A DNA stretch of 64,000 bases from Salvelinus alpinus. Its lineage: Eukaryota > Chordata > Actinopteri > Salmoniformes > Salmonidae. Location: contig NC_092091.1 in assembly GCF_045679555.1 (NCBI RefSeq), positions 70,670,963 to 70,734,962 on the forward strand. The letters are read 5' to 3'. Made by a program: the position numbers and the translations under genes. The notes under the pieces were generated by a model. The model saw nothing but the letters and a program-made list of their open reading frames with translations, made no database searches and had not been told where the DNA came from. Shown piece after piece: positions 1-11,929 of this stretch (position 1 is its first letter; the number at the start of each line of letters is the position of its first letter).

Positions 1-21
1 CCAATGGCATGTCTCCCAGGA

Positions 22-26
<5 letters not shown>

Positions 27-56
<30 letters not shown>
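27..56. repeat. (GT)n microsatellite
   Basis: About 15 GT units close to the left edge of the window. Confidence 0.97.
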
Positions 57-59
<3 letters not shown>

Positions 60-194
60 CTCTCTGTCATCATCAGCTCCAGTTCTAACCCCACAGGGGA
101 TTATGCTACTCTGTTACAGGGAGGGGAGACTTCCGATATGGAACACCACAAGATTCCCAGTGCTCCGGATGGAGTTTACGACAACAGGGCAGGG

Positions 195-1092
195 TAAGGC
201 AAGGCAGGGTAAGGCAAGGCAGGGTAAGGTAAGGTAAGGCAGGGTATGGTAAGGCAGGGTAAGGTAAGGCAGGGTAAGGTAAGGCAGGGTAAGGTAAGGT
301 AAGGCAGGGTAAGGTAAGGCAGGGTAAGGTAAGGTAAGGCATGGTAAGGTAAGGCAGGGTTTGGTAAGGTAAGGCAGGGTAAGGTAAGGCAGGTTATGGT
401 AAGGCAGGGTAAGGTAAGGTAAGGTAAGGCAGGGTAAGATAAGGTAAGGCAGGGTAAGGTAAGGCAGGGTATGGTAAGGTAAGGCAGGGTAAGGCAGGGT
501 AAGGTAAGGTAAGGCAGGGTATGGTAAGGTAAGGCAAGGTAAGGCAAGGCATGGTAAGGTAAGGCAGGGTTTGGTAAGGTAAGGCAGGGTAAGGTAAGGC
601 AGGGTAAGGTAAGGCAGGGTATGGTAAGGTAAGGCAGGGTAAGGTAAGGTAAGGCAGGGTAAGGTAAGGTAAGGCAGGGTAAGGTAAGGTAAGGCAGGGT
701 AAGGTAAGGCAGGGTAAGGTAAGGCAGGGTAAGGTAAGGCAAGGCAGGGTAAGGTAAGGCAGGGTAAGGTAAGGCAGGGTAAGGTAAGGCAGGGTAAGGT
801 AAGGCAGGGTAAGGTAAGGCAGGGTAAGGCAGGGTAAGGTATGGTAAGGCAGGGTAAGGCAGGGTATGGTAAGGCAGGGTATGGTAAGGCAGGGTATGGT
901 AAGGCAGGGTATGGTAAGGTAAGGTAAGGCAGGGTATGGTAAGGCAGGGTAAGGTAAGGCAGGGTATGGTAAGGCAGGGTATGGTAAGGCAGGGTAAGGT
1001 AAGGCAGGGTATGGTAAGGCAGGGTATGGTAAGGCAGGGTATGGTAAGGCATGGTATGGTAAGGCATGGTATGGTATGGTAAGGCAGGGTAT
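195..1092. repeat. Pentanucleotide array (about 0.9 kb)
   Basis: The array consists almost wholly of the 5-base variants AAGGT, AAGGC, AGGGT and ATGGT in changing order. Because 15 bases is a common multiple of the unit and codon length, all frames translate as repeating LPYPA/LPCLT-type peptides. The resulting ORFs (for example a 327-residue minus-strand frame) are artefacts. Confidence 0.97.
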
Positions 1093-1168
1093 GGCACAGG
1101 AAGATCTCCTGAGTTTGTTTTAGGAAGAGGGCCGTAGGGAAGGTGTGAAGTGGGTCATTTCAATCCAT

Positions 1169-1319
1169 CCCACCATCTCAGATTGCACTGAAATGGTTTC
1201 TGTAGTTAGAAACAGATAGGACAATTTGATTTATCTTTCAACAAAATAATGTTTCAGGAATGCTAATCTTATCAGTTTCTAACTACAGAAATGATTTCAG
1301 AACAATCTGAGATTGTGGG
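1169..1319. repeat. Foldback (long inverted repeat)
   Basis: The arms at 1169-1220 and 1268-1319 are inverted copies matching at about 45 of 52 positions, around a 47-base loop. The central arm motif is TTTCTGTAGTTAGAAAC and its complement. No coding potential is seen. It could be a MITE-like foldback or a hairpin-forming transcript; mobile origin is more likely. Confidence 0.8.
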
Positions 1320-3376
1320 TGTTGAAATCGTCTTTCTAGTGCTTTTTGAGGTGGAACGACTCAAGGGCAAAGCGCACACACCCTGGGAAGGGCGAAGCGC
1401 CAGCCCTATTTATAACTCTCCAGGACCTCAGGCGTTTTCCTGGTTTCCTTCATCCCTTTGTTGACAGAGGCTTTTTGGGTATGCGTGAGCACACCTGAAA
1501 CATTCTGGCTGGAGTTGGAGACTGCAGAGAGGGTGTATAATTAATTTATAATGACGGTTGTAACAACATGGCTGCATCCCATTCCCATTCTGAGAATTTT
1601 AAATGGGAGTTTTTATTTAAGGTTTCCGGATCTAATAACCACTAAACAACGTCTGCTCGTACTAATTGCGGTTGCTTGGCTGCCTACTTAAGACTAACAA
1701 GTGCTAAAATAGCCTTACACACCTGTAGTTACAATGCTCTCTCCCTTGTGGTTGTGCTCCCCAAAAAAACAAGCAATTCCTTATCAGTTAATTCATTCAC
1801 TCTTTGTCTGATATAGCCTACAGTCTTCAGCCATTAATCCAATCAAGTACTGCTTCTAATAAAATAGAATACAATATTCCTGGTGTTCTGGTTTAGTGTG
1901 ATTACGCATTGTTGTTTTCCTGTCGTTTTCCCAGCCTGCACCAGGTCATGATTAGTGCACATGCTGGACTGGACTGTAGTCCACCCAGCCAAGACGTCTC
2001 CTTTCCCATGAAATGAGCCAAACCCCATCCCACACTCTCCTCCAACTCCCCCCTCTGAAATTAAAGCTAGACATTTCACTCGTTTCTTGTTTTGGCACAC
2101 GCTCAGGGCCAGGCTGTGCCTCTTACGTCTGCTCTGAAAAATGGGGCAGGATTTGGACACCCAGCTTGACTAAAAGCCTCACAAACTCGCTTTCAAAGTC
2201 CGGAAAGCTCATGAATAGGAATGTCTGTTTTAAAGGGTGGCCCCGGCACCGCATCTCATTAAACCCATCGATTGAGATGATAAATAATACTGGTATAAAT
2301 CAGCTGTAATAGCAGGTGTGATCTGAGCTACCTGTTTTGTTGCAAAGGATTTACTCATAGCCTAGTCAGAGAAAAACATTGCATTGACACAAAATATGAC
2401 ACAATACTGATTACTGCTACTGCCTTGCAAGGAGAGCTCTGCTAATACTGTGGAAGTATAGGTTTGGTCAGCCAGTACATGTTATATGAAATTCCCATGT
2501 ACTAACCCCCCTAGCAGACAATAGGAATGTATGCAGGCTTTATGTTGACTACAGATCCAAGCCTGCTGCATAACTATGATGATTCATGCTGCTTAAATCT
2601 GAATGAGGGCAACCAAAGGTAACGAATACCTGAGGGCTGCATCACGTCAGACTATGTTGCCAAATAAGATTGGGTGTCGGTTGCCAGGTAGGGTTGGCGT
2701 TGTCAGGTTGGGTTGGGGTTGCCAGGTTGGGTTGGGGTTGCCAGGTTATTAGGTTGAGGGAACCTCCAAAGTGAAAACATGTCTGGACTGTAAAATACTG
2801 TCGTTTCTGGATTCTCTGTCTATGCAAGGTGGTTTAGTAGAAGCCCTAATAATATGGTGGATCTTGAAAACAACGGTAGGTTACTCAACCATCTTCCTTG
2901 TAATTCAGGAGGGATTGTGGAGTGAAAGGAGGACAATCTACATATTGATTTATGCACTCCCCCCACAGCTACATTCCTATTTGGTTTAAAATTCAGAGCC
3001 AATTTATAAACCAGCCGCAGCAACAACAGTGTAGTATATCATCAACAGCCTGCGACTGTCATCAGGCGAGGGCTCAAAACAAGCCAAAGCCGACACCTGT
3101 GTGACAGGTGGACCACATCCCACATTCTACCCCCGACTTCATCTCTATCATTATCATCCATCTTATGGACACAAGCACAGAAGAAAAGACAACGAAAGAA
3201 AAACAGACACTTCGGTGACTGCGAAACACAATCTCACGGTCGGAACAGACGTTCTCATTTAGACTCACCGAAGAGGCATTTGTGGCAGGTACGTGCTTTT
3301 GGGAAAGAAACAACTGCCTCCATTGTAAACAGAGTGACAGACAGGAGACAGATTATTAAACTAGCGTAAGTCAGTC
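1320..3376. other. No gene recognised; short GGTTGCCA-type tandem repeat inside
   Basis: The stretch is mostly unique AT-rich sequence. A small tandem repeat of GTTGCCAGGTTGGGTTGG-type units lies at about 2655-2755. A non-repetitive piece with homeodomain-like ATTA/TAAT sites at about 2150-2310 could be a conserved noncoding element, but this is a guess. Confidence 0.5.
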
Positions 3377-3656
3377 GTAGTACAGGAGCTAGCCTATAGC
3401 TTAGAGCCACTAGCATAAGTCAAAGTTGTAGTACAGGAGCTAGCCTATAGCATAGAGCCACTAGCATAAGTCAAAGTTGAAGTACAGGAGCTAGCCTATA
3501 GCTTAGAGCCACTAGCATAAGTCAAAGTTGTAGTACAGGAGCTAGCCTATAGCATAGAGCCACTAGCATAAGTCAAAGTTGAAGTACAGGAGCTAGCCTA
3601 TAGCCACTAACATAAGTCAAAGGCCTAGTACAGGAGCTAGCCTATAGCATAGAGCA
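3377..3656. repeat. 51-bp minisatellite, about 5.7 copies
   Basis: The unit runs from GTAGTACAGGAGCTAGCC to AAGCATAAGTCAAAGTT-like ends, with a spacing of exactly 51 bases between copies at 3377, 3428, 3479 and 3530. Successive units alternate between CTTAG and CATAG, and between GTAG and GAAG, giving a 102-bp dimer. The last units are shortened. Confidence 0.93.
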
Positions 3657-5170
3657 ATCTGTTGAGCAGAGTGTGTTGTGCAGCCAAAACAACGGTGGAG
3701 GAGATAAGGAGGACAAGGGCAGCCAACCAGAAGCCACCGTCGCCGCAACATACTACCCATAAACCCTTTCTCCTCTAGTGGAGCAAGATGGAGGTCATCC
3801 AACGGAGAGGAGCGTGGTCACAGTCAGTCACGTATGCTCGGAGGAAGTGGAGACGGATGTGTGTGCATGTGTGTGTGTGGCCACCCACAGAGACAGTGGC
3901 CACCCACAGAGATCCACCACTTTGTTTATTGTTGCTGCTGTATGAAATGCAGTCATTCCTCTGTCTTCCTCCCCATTGACTTGACTTGACACCCTAGATG
4001 TAATTCTGCTCACATAGTGGGTTAGCTAGTACACCTGTTTGGTAAGTGTGATGGGATCTGATTGTGAGTTTCTTTCTGAAAGACGACCCCTGTTGTTTAA
4101 CCTTACACTGAGTTCTGTCTGCTATGTGAGAGGACTAGCTGAGCAGTAACAGAGTTGCTGGTGGTGTTGGTGTTGTGTGTGTTTGAGAAAGAGAACTTTG
4201 CCATTTTGCCACAGATCTGTTCTTGGTGGTGATAATGACAACTGGGCAGGCAGCCAGAGAGGACAGCCAGAGTGAGGCCTAGGGGATTCTTAGCCTTGGA
4301 TGGATGCCAGGGGGGGTCACCTTCCCCAGTCGGGTCCGGGGTAGGGCCACCCTGCTGGGGTTAGCTAGTCAGGCGAGCCTGGGGATCCACGGGGCCGGCC
4401 TCTGGGCTGACACACCGACAGGCGAGCAGGATCCCTGCTGGCTTTTTTTCCTGGCACAGAGCCTTTATTTCTTCCTTTTCTGATGCCGCAGCGCTGTGAC
4501 GGGCCTATGAGATGCAGCGGAACTCTGACGGGGCCCTATCAGATTGATCAGAACATAAACAGTGGGTAGCCTCGCTAGGGGGCCCTGTGTTTAGATCTCA
4601 GGGATCTGGATGAGTGCTCCCACCCCTACCGTCAGAGAGAGGAAGATGCTGGTTCAAAGACAAAACAGACTGGGCTGACATAAGTATGCATACATAAATA
4701 ATTTAAGTAGGCTAACAATGCATATAGGCTATATTATTCCTTCTACGTAGCCTATTCATATTCATCAGCACTGATCACGTCAATGTAAAAACAGGAAGCA
4801 TGTAGCACAACCATATATAATCGCATAAAAGCAGCATACATCCAAGTAAGCTTTAAATAAACTAAGCATGGGCTATATTCCTTTAATATATTATTTGCAA
4901 GCACGAGGCCTAATGATCAAGTCAGTGTTCGACAGGAAGCACACATTATATCCATGAGTAAAATTACACTTTAAAGTGTAAAGTTGTTCTATCAAGTTGG
5001 CCAAGTGATATTTCAGGGTTTAGAGAGAGGCCTTTAAAACATTTTCAGGCTCAATGCCCTACAACAGATTTTTCACACCACACAACCACTTAAGTCAAGG
5101 CTAACAAGCAAAAGAGAGTACTACGCCGACATTAACAGAGGCAGAAAAACTGAAAAGCTCACAGGGGTAT
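3657..5170. other. No gene recognised; GC-rich patch
   Basis: The interval is intergenic or intronic. A G+C-rich, CpG-containing patch lies at about 4240-4480, with no ORF or splice-flanked exon that I could link to a protein family. The remainder is AT-rich. Confidence 0.45.
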
Positions 5171-6010
5171 GCTTGGGCGGTATACCGTATATACCGGGGT
5201 ATTTGGAAAAAGTCTACTCTTTGAGGTTTTTCAATACGTGTGAATATTTGTAGCTACTTTCCAAGTTATTACCTGCAGTCAACTTGTGCAATACGTTAGG
5301 AGAAAGCAGATTGTGTTCTTCAATTCACCTGTCACATTATTTAGCATTATGAAGCTTACTGTAGTTCCCCAGAACAGTTCAGCCAGTCACGTGTTTGTTT
5401 GTAAATAGCACAACGGGAGAAAGCGATAGCATTCTACATCTATCGGCGAGTCTGTTGTGCGGCGCACATGAGGTGATGAAGTTACACTTGTACACAATTC
5501 ACTACTAAATGATATCTTATAATGGCTTTCTGCCAGAAGTCAGAGAGAGCTCTGGGTGAGTTCTGTACAGCTGCCATTTTTTCTCCTCCATTCTTCTCCC
5601 ATCTGCTCAATGTACACATGCTGCTCTTCCTTCAGAAAAGCATGCATCACAACTTTGTTCATTTGCACAATCTATCTTGTTCACTTTCACTTGTAATTGT
5701 CCACACTCACCGAAAACGACATTCAGTAGTTACTAGCTATGCTTGTATAACTTTATGAGCTGGATTTGCCTGTCTTTGCATTTCGTTTATGTTTGTTTTC
5801 ACTTTTTTTTGCTCGTTAGCATTTAGCTAAAAGCGTCTATGTGATTTCGCAATTAGTTTGTGACAGTTTTGTTAGCATTCTGGTAAAAGAGGCCTAATGG
5901 GCTTTCTTGCGTTTTTAGCGCCCCCTTGTGTGCTATGCTGATAATACAGTAAATCCCAGGATGAGAGAAAGACGGTAATATGTGAAAATCTGGATTCCGC
6001 CCAAGCCTTC
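5171..6010. mobile_element. Non-autonomous hAT-like DNA transposon (about 0.84 kb)
   Basis: The left end GCTTGGGCGGTAT is matched by the inverted right end ATTCCGCCCAAGC. Bounding short inverted termini of GCTTGGGCGG type are common in fish hAT-like repeats. No transposase frame is present. I could not read a clear target site duplication, so the exact ends are uncertain. Confidence 0.6.
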
Positions 6011-7548
6011 ACAGGGGTAAAGTGGGGACTGCTTCATCCAAAATCGAGGATGAAGAATTCAACGAGCCGGGGTGAGGCCTTGCATTGATTTCCTGCCTGT
6101 TAGCGACACACGTGCGTAGCCATTAAGATGGAGTTTCGATCGCCTTGTAAAAAAGCCACATTCGCAAACGCAGTGATGGAAATAACAGACTGCTCATAAA
6201 AGACGTACAGGAACAGCATGCATGTAATCCAACAGTTAAAACAAACCTCAGACTTGCTCCTAAAAGGCATTGGCCAATTGTGGCCTCAGTCCAGGAGAAA
6301 TATCAGGGTGGATATTCAGAGTGTTTGTGAGAGACCGTTGCGAATTTGTCACGCTAATTGCTGAGCGAAAACCCTGAGAAGGGTGGAAATAATCCATTTA
6401 AGAACGTTTGAGTCAAAAACTGAAATAGCCAAGCCAAGGCTTGTTTCGTTGTATATTCACAACTAGTAGCTTGACCAATGTCTTTGTGCAACAGGTGTGC
6501 TTGTCTTCCAAACACCGTGTTGCAGGCCCATGCTCAAATCTACAATGATACAAAATAAATTACTTTACATCTATTAAACATCCCAGAGCTGAAGCAAGCA
6601 AGAGCCTCCTTGAAAGATGCAGAGAAAAAAAATGTCACAATACAAAGCCTGCTGGAGGAAGTTTGATAATGACCTATGCTATCCAAGGAGCAGAAGCTTT
6701 TACGCAACAGTCACAATGATTCTGTGAATTGTGTGGAAAACAAGCTTGAGCACAACTATCGCTGACAGAATAGTCACTGCCTGCTAGATTTCTTTAGCCT
6801 ACACGCTATGACAAAACATTCTCCATAAAACCCTGTTCCCACACCAGTATAAAGTCAACCAAGTTTAGGTCTAATTATGTAATACAAACTTAAAATTACA
6901 CCCAAATTATCTCCATTCATTGTAATTCAAGATCCCCCCCCTACATTTCGAAGCAGCCAGCCAGGCATATTTTCCTTGTTTGTTTAGTTTGGGTGGTGAT
7001 GGCAGCAGAAGCCGCATGGGCTTGCTGCCTCTAGAAATAATAACCGTAGCTGAGCAGAGACAGATAAAGACTTGTTAAAGAGAGTTGCACTGTTTTTAAA
7101 AGACACCTTCAACATCCCCGTTATATGACAAGTCCCTGACAGACGCCCAATGTTTCCTTTAATGGACGCCACAATATCTAGTTGGCAGCTACTGATTATT
7201 ACCTTGGCCTTCCCACAAAACTCTTCCCTCTCTCTACTCCTCAGCCATTTGAGATTTGAAATGAGTGAATATTGATGTGTATTATTGATGTGTATATTGT
7301 ATATTGATGTGTATGCAGGACTCACCTGAGAAAGAGGCCTTGGTCTCAGCATAACTGCATGTCGAAATAAAGGTTAAATAAATTGTGTTTGTCACGGTAA
7401 AAAAGCTACCCACGGGAGCGAAGATTCTCACTTACTTACAACCATATGGTTGTCATTAGCAGAGTCTATGAACCAAGAAGACAAAAAGAAAAACTAACTC
7501 GGTCAATCTCGAGGGTGTGTTGACGGCAATCTACGGCGGCGAGGAAGT
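6011..7548. other. No gene recognised
   Basis: Unique AT-rich DNA. The ORF at 6984-7352 (minus) does not resemble any family I know and has no supporting exon context. Confidence 0.5.
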
Positions 7549-7935
7549 ACGTTTTCACAGCACTCCTCTGGGAAAGTGTGATGTTTTAACCAGAATCACA
7601 GACATTCTGAAAGCACTACACTATGAGGGACACCATAATGTGTAGTGGTGATACAGTCCAGTAGATATTGTAGATGTGGAAATCTGACTACGGACAGTCA
7701 CAAACCCACAGATCGTAGCACAGCAATCAATAGTCGTGCAGATCAACGTTTTCACAGCATTCCTCTGGGAAAGTGAGATGTTTTAACAAGAATTACAGAC
7801 ATAAATTCCCAGAAACCCCTAGTCTGAGGGACACCATAATGGGTGTTGTGGTGATTCAGTACATACTGTAGATACATGCTGAAGATAGATACTGTAGCAA
7901 TGGGAAGTCCACTATGGGAAGCCACAAACCCACAG
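7549..7935. repeat. Tandem duplication of a ~197-base segment
   Basis: GTTTTCACAGCA followed by CTCTGGGAAAGTG recurs at 7551 and 7748. Similarity continues through GAGGGACACCATAATG and ends near CACAAACCCACAGA. The copies have diverged by substitutions and small indels. No gene lies within. Confidence 0.85.
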
Positions 7936-10125
7936 ACCTTAACTGCACCTGAGCTTCTGAGGCATGTGAAACTGCTTAACGCCAACCAATAAATAACAAT
8001 GTAAGTATCAGCTATGATTTAGCCAACGGGTAAAGACCCTGTTAACTGTTGTACTGGTTTCGAGAACCACACATTTACACTCTTAAACATGGATGAGCAC
8101 AGTCAGAAAAGATGATCATTCCTGCTCGGAAAAGCTAAAACTGTTGACAAGTTGTCATCGGAAACGTTTCCTTTGCACATATGCTTCAGTCAGTGAAACC
8201 TTTCAATGTAGTAGGATGAGAAAGTGGTGACAAGAAAACAAAAAGGTAAATGAAGTAAAAGACCAGGGGAAATAACTTCTCACCACGCATCGCTCAACAG
8301 CTTTGGAATGTCTGTCAAAACATACACGGTTTAGTTCAGCTTTGGCCAATGGCACCGTTAAAAATAAACATTTTACAATCTACACAAGTGTAGGAAAACA
8401 GATCCTCTGTGTCCCTGACTGTGTAGGTGGCAAAACAATATTTTGGGAATCACAAATGTCTTGTTAAAACACAAGAAAATGTCAAAATCTGTGACATACA
8501 ATTAAAATATGGAAAAAGTGATTGCACTTAAAACATTCATTGATATCGCTTCTTCATGAGCAAGATTACAAAAGACTAAAGGATAACAAGACTGGATTGA
8601 AGGGCGAGTTGAGAAATCGAAGATATGCTCTTGAGATGAGACGTCAAAATAATAAAATAAAACAATTATTTACACCATCCCATCTGTTCCAAACAACACT
8701 CTCACTAACAGCTAATCATCCAAAACTTAAATGAGCTGCTGGCTAAATCTGGAACAATGTATATTTTCTCAAGTTTACTGAGGCTGTTTTTGTTGTACAT
8801 TGTCCCTGCTCAATTCAACTCTATAAATAAACTCAATAGATAAAACTCATTAAATAAAACCCTTCATCCCATCAATGGCCACCCAAACCTGGGAAAGACG
8901 TCGTCATTACCCACAGATCCTGTCAGCTTTACTACAGTAACCCCCAGTGTGTTTTGTTTGGGGTACATTCATCCTTTAGTCATCTTTGGCTCTGTTCTTC
9001 ATCGCCCTAGATGTCAGTCAATGAGTAAGTGGCACGATGCTGCAGTCTTCATAGAGACCATGTCATTGTCTTTTGGCCAGTAACCTTTGGGAAATTCCCG
9101 AAAACCCCAGGCAGCCGGTGGAGGCTGTGCTGAGCTAAGCTCTAACCCCAGGATCAGAGAAAGCTGGCTGGGCTCCAGACCCTGTCCTCCTCCCCTCCCT
9201 CCGCTGGCTGGATCTCAGACGGGAAAGGCCATGGCAGGGCTGCTAGATCCAGAGCCCCTCTGCTTGGAGAGATAAAGGGATTCTGCCACCGCGGTCATTA
9301 AACCACCCATCAGGAGGAGACATGGTTGCCCAAAGTCAAAGACAGACAAAGACGGAGTGAGCTTTAGGAAGAAAAAGTTGCTCAGACCTGGCTCTCTCCA
9401 TCTCTCCCCTCTGTCCCTGAAGTCTGGGTGGGGGGGGTCACTCTGGCAGGCCCCTTCTATTCTACCTCCCGTCATGCTCTCTCCCTCTCTTTGCTCTCCC
9501 TCTCTCTGCCTGAATTCATTAGTCCTTTAGCACCCACATTTGATACCAGGGAATGAGCCACTTTGTCTGGATATCGACCGATTTCCTTATTAGGAACCTA
9601 CATTTCCAAATGTCTCGGGGACGTCTGAATATAATTTGTTTTTAAGGCAAGCCAGCCGGGGATAATGGCCGATTGGTCACAAATGCTACATGGTGCCCTT
9701 TCAATAATTATAGAAGGGGATTTGGATGAATCAGTATTCCATTACAATGTGTCGCCAGCATACAAAAGAGGAGAACATTAAAAGGAAACGCCATTACTCA
9801 GTTTTCTTCTTGCACCTCCTCCAACCATAAATGAGTTGCCATCTTTCTCAACTGGTTTCTGTTGGAAACAAAATGGCTGCCAACATTAATTCTCAGTGCA
9901 ACAGAAGGAAACCAGCCAACTTCCTGAAAAGGAAGTTCCTTAGTTAGAGAATGTTCTATCCAAACTGAAGCTGTGTAGCCAATCACCTTTCACGCCTGTT
10001 GCTGTTATGGAGACGAAGGCTCTAGTAGCTCCATGGAGAAGTGACATCTGTTTGTTTTCAGATCCACTGAGCCGCATGCAGATGTAGACCTGTTTCACAC
10101 TCCTAGACCAAACCAACAGGTATCC

Positions 10126-10161
<36 letters not shown>

Positions 10162-10547
10162 TGTGACAACACACCCCTATCGGTGCCTCGTCGGGACAGC
10201 AGTGTGGAGGCGTGAAGGAAGACCAAACTCATCAAGGGGAAGTGAAGGTGTGGATATAACACACACACACACCTCAAACATGAATGAGAGAACATCCACA
10301 CACAGCCTATTGTTCTAGCCTCTTTACTGTGCCGAGTATGGGGGCGCCAGCAACCCCTCAACCGCAAAAACCCATCTAACCACGTTTTTGAAACCGTAAA
10401 ACACTGTCATAGAGCCTTTGCAATTTAGCACCACGTCTGTTTGATCCCAAGACATTCAACACACATCACCTGTTGCATTGTTCTTCTTGCCCTTCTGTTC
10501 GAACCCAAGACATTCAACACACATCACATTGTTTGAACCCAATACAT
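7936..10547. other. No gene recognised; CA microsatellites near 10.1 kb
   Basis: Mostly unique sequence. About 9520-9790 is non-repetitive and balanced in composition, which would suit a conserved noncoding element, but this cannot be tested here. CA repeats lie at about 10131-10159 and 10259-10272. Confidence 0.45.
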
Positions 10548-10778
10548 TTTTTAAATGTAACCTTTATTTAACTAGGCAAGTCAGTTAAGAACAAATTCTT
10601 ATTTACAATGACGGCCTACCCCGGTCAAACCCGGACGACGCTGGGACAATTGTGCGCCGCCCTATGGGACTCCCAATCACAGCCGGATGTGATGCAGCCT
10701 GGATTCAAACCAGGGACTGCAATGACACCTCTTGCACTGAGATGCAGTGTCTTAGACCACTGCGCCACTCGGGAGCCC
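10548..10778 (-). mobile_element. Salmonid tRNA-derived SINE
   Basis: Read on the minus strand, the head begins GGGCTCCCGAGTGGCGCAG with a tRNA-type A box. A GGTTTGAATCC B box follows at about 10705-10715. The tail holds ATTGTAAATAAGAATTTG and ends in AAATAAAGGTT-type sequence. The same family occurs at 59594-59818 and, in part, at 20797-20960. Confidence 0.88.
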
Positions 10779-11049
10779 ACACATCACCTGTTGCATTGTT
10801 CTTCTTGCCCATCTATGCGATTCACAATAACAACGCTGTAAGTTTAACCCTGTTAAATAATGTGAGGAATGCTAGAGACGATACCAGTTTGTGGAGGGGT
10901 GAGAGATGAAGGGAGTGAGAGAAGTCGCTCCGACACTGCTGACGCCAGTTAGGAGGGGAGAGCAAGCACAGCATCGAGACAAGGAGTAATAATACAGAGT
11001 GGTTGGCACAGTGTGTCAGAGCAGCGTATGTGGGCTGCTAGAGGAGGGA

Positions 11050-11300
11050 AGGAGAGAGAGAGAGGGGTAGAGAGAGAGTAGAGAGAGAGTAGAGAGCAAG
11101 AGACAGAGAGAGGAGAGAGAGATAGGGAGAGAGCGAAGGGTAGAGAGAGAAGAGAGAGAGAGTAAGAGGGGTAGAGAGAGAGTAGAGAGCAAGAGAGAGA
11201 GGAGAGAGAGAGGGGTTGAGAGAGGAGAGAGCGAGGGGTAGAGAGAGAGAGAAGGGTAGAGAGAGTGGAGAGAGGGATAGGGGTGGGTAGAGAGAGATTG
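11050..11300. repeat. GA-rich microsatellite block
   Basis: Impure GAGAGA runs with interspersed GGGTAGAGA. Ser/Leu/Pro-rich ORFs on the opposite strand are artefacts. Confidence 0.9.
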
Positions 11301-11929
11301 ACAAGAGGAGACAGAAAACATGCTCCCCTCACTCTTTTTCACTCTCTCGCTTTCACACACATACACACACTTTCTTGCTGCAGTGTGCCATACTGTGAAC
11401 CTGCTGAACTCACACAAACCCCTCCTGCTGGTCTGTGACATAAATAATGTAAGCAACATAAATAAGGTAAACTGTTGCTACAGTTACCAAGGGATAAGAG
11501 TCTTAAACAACGGCATTTCTTGAGTGAATCAGCTTTACCTCAAACAGGCGGCTCCAGTAGTACTCTTTTGTGTGGCATTAGGCCTCCACCAGACACGTAG
11601 GCCTACTCAAGCTTGCATTGGGATTCCACTAGGGATGGAATCCTGACAACTGCCTGGCTTGAGTTGGGCCTTGGAGAAATGTCCACAGACTGGTGGCATT
11701 TATTTCCATAGCCATCTCATTTTTATGTCTCTGTGTCCAGTTTGAAGGAAGTTGAAGCTAGCTGTGCCGGTAAACTTCCAGTCATTTTGCTAACGCAAGT
11801 TAGCAATGCCTTGCAAAACTTCCTTCAAACTGCACGCAGACATAAAAATTGTATCTTTAAGTTCATCGAAGTCTGGGTAAGCAAAAAAGGGCTAAATTTC
11901 CCAAATCTCACACTATCCCTTTAAAGCTA

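Noticed and set aside
114..1097. 327-codon minus-strand frame rich in LPYPA
   Set aside because: A pentanucleotide array keeps every frame open; the peptide is a repeat translation.
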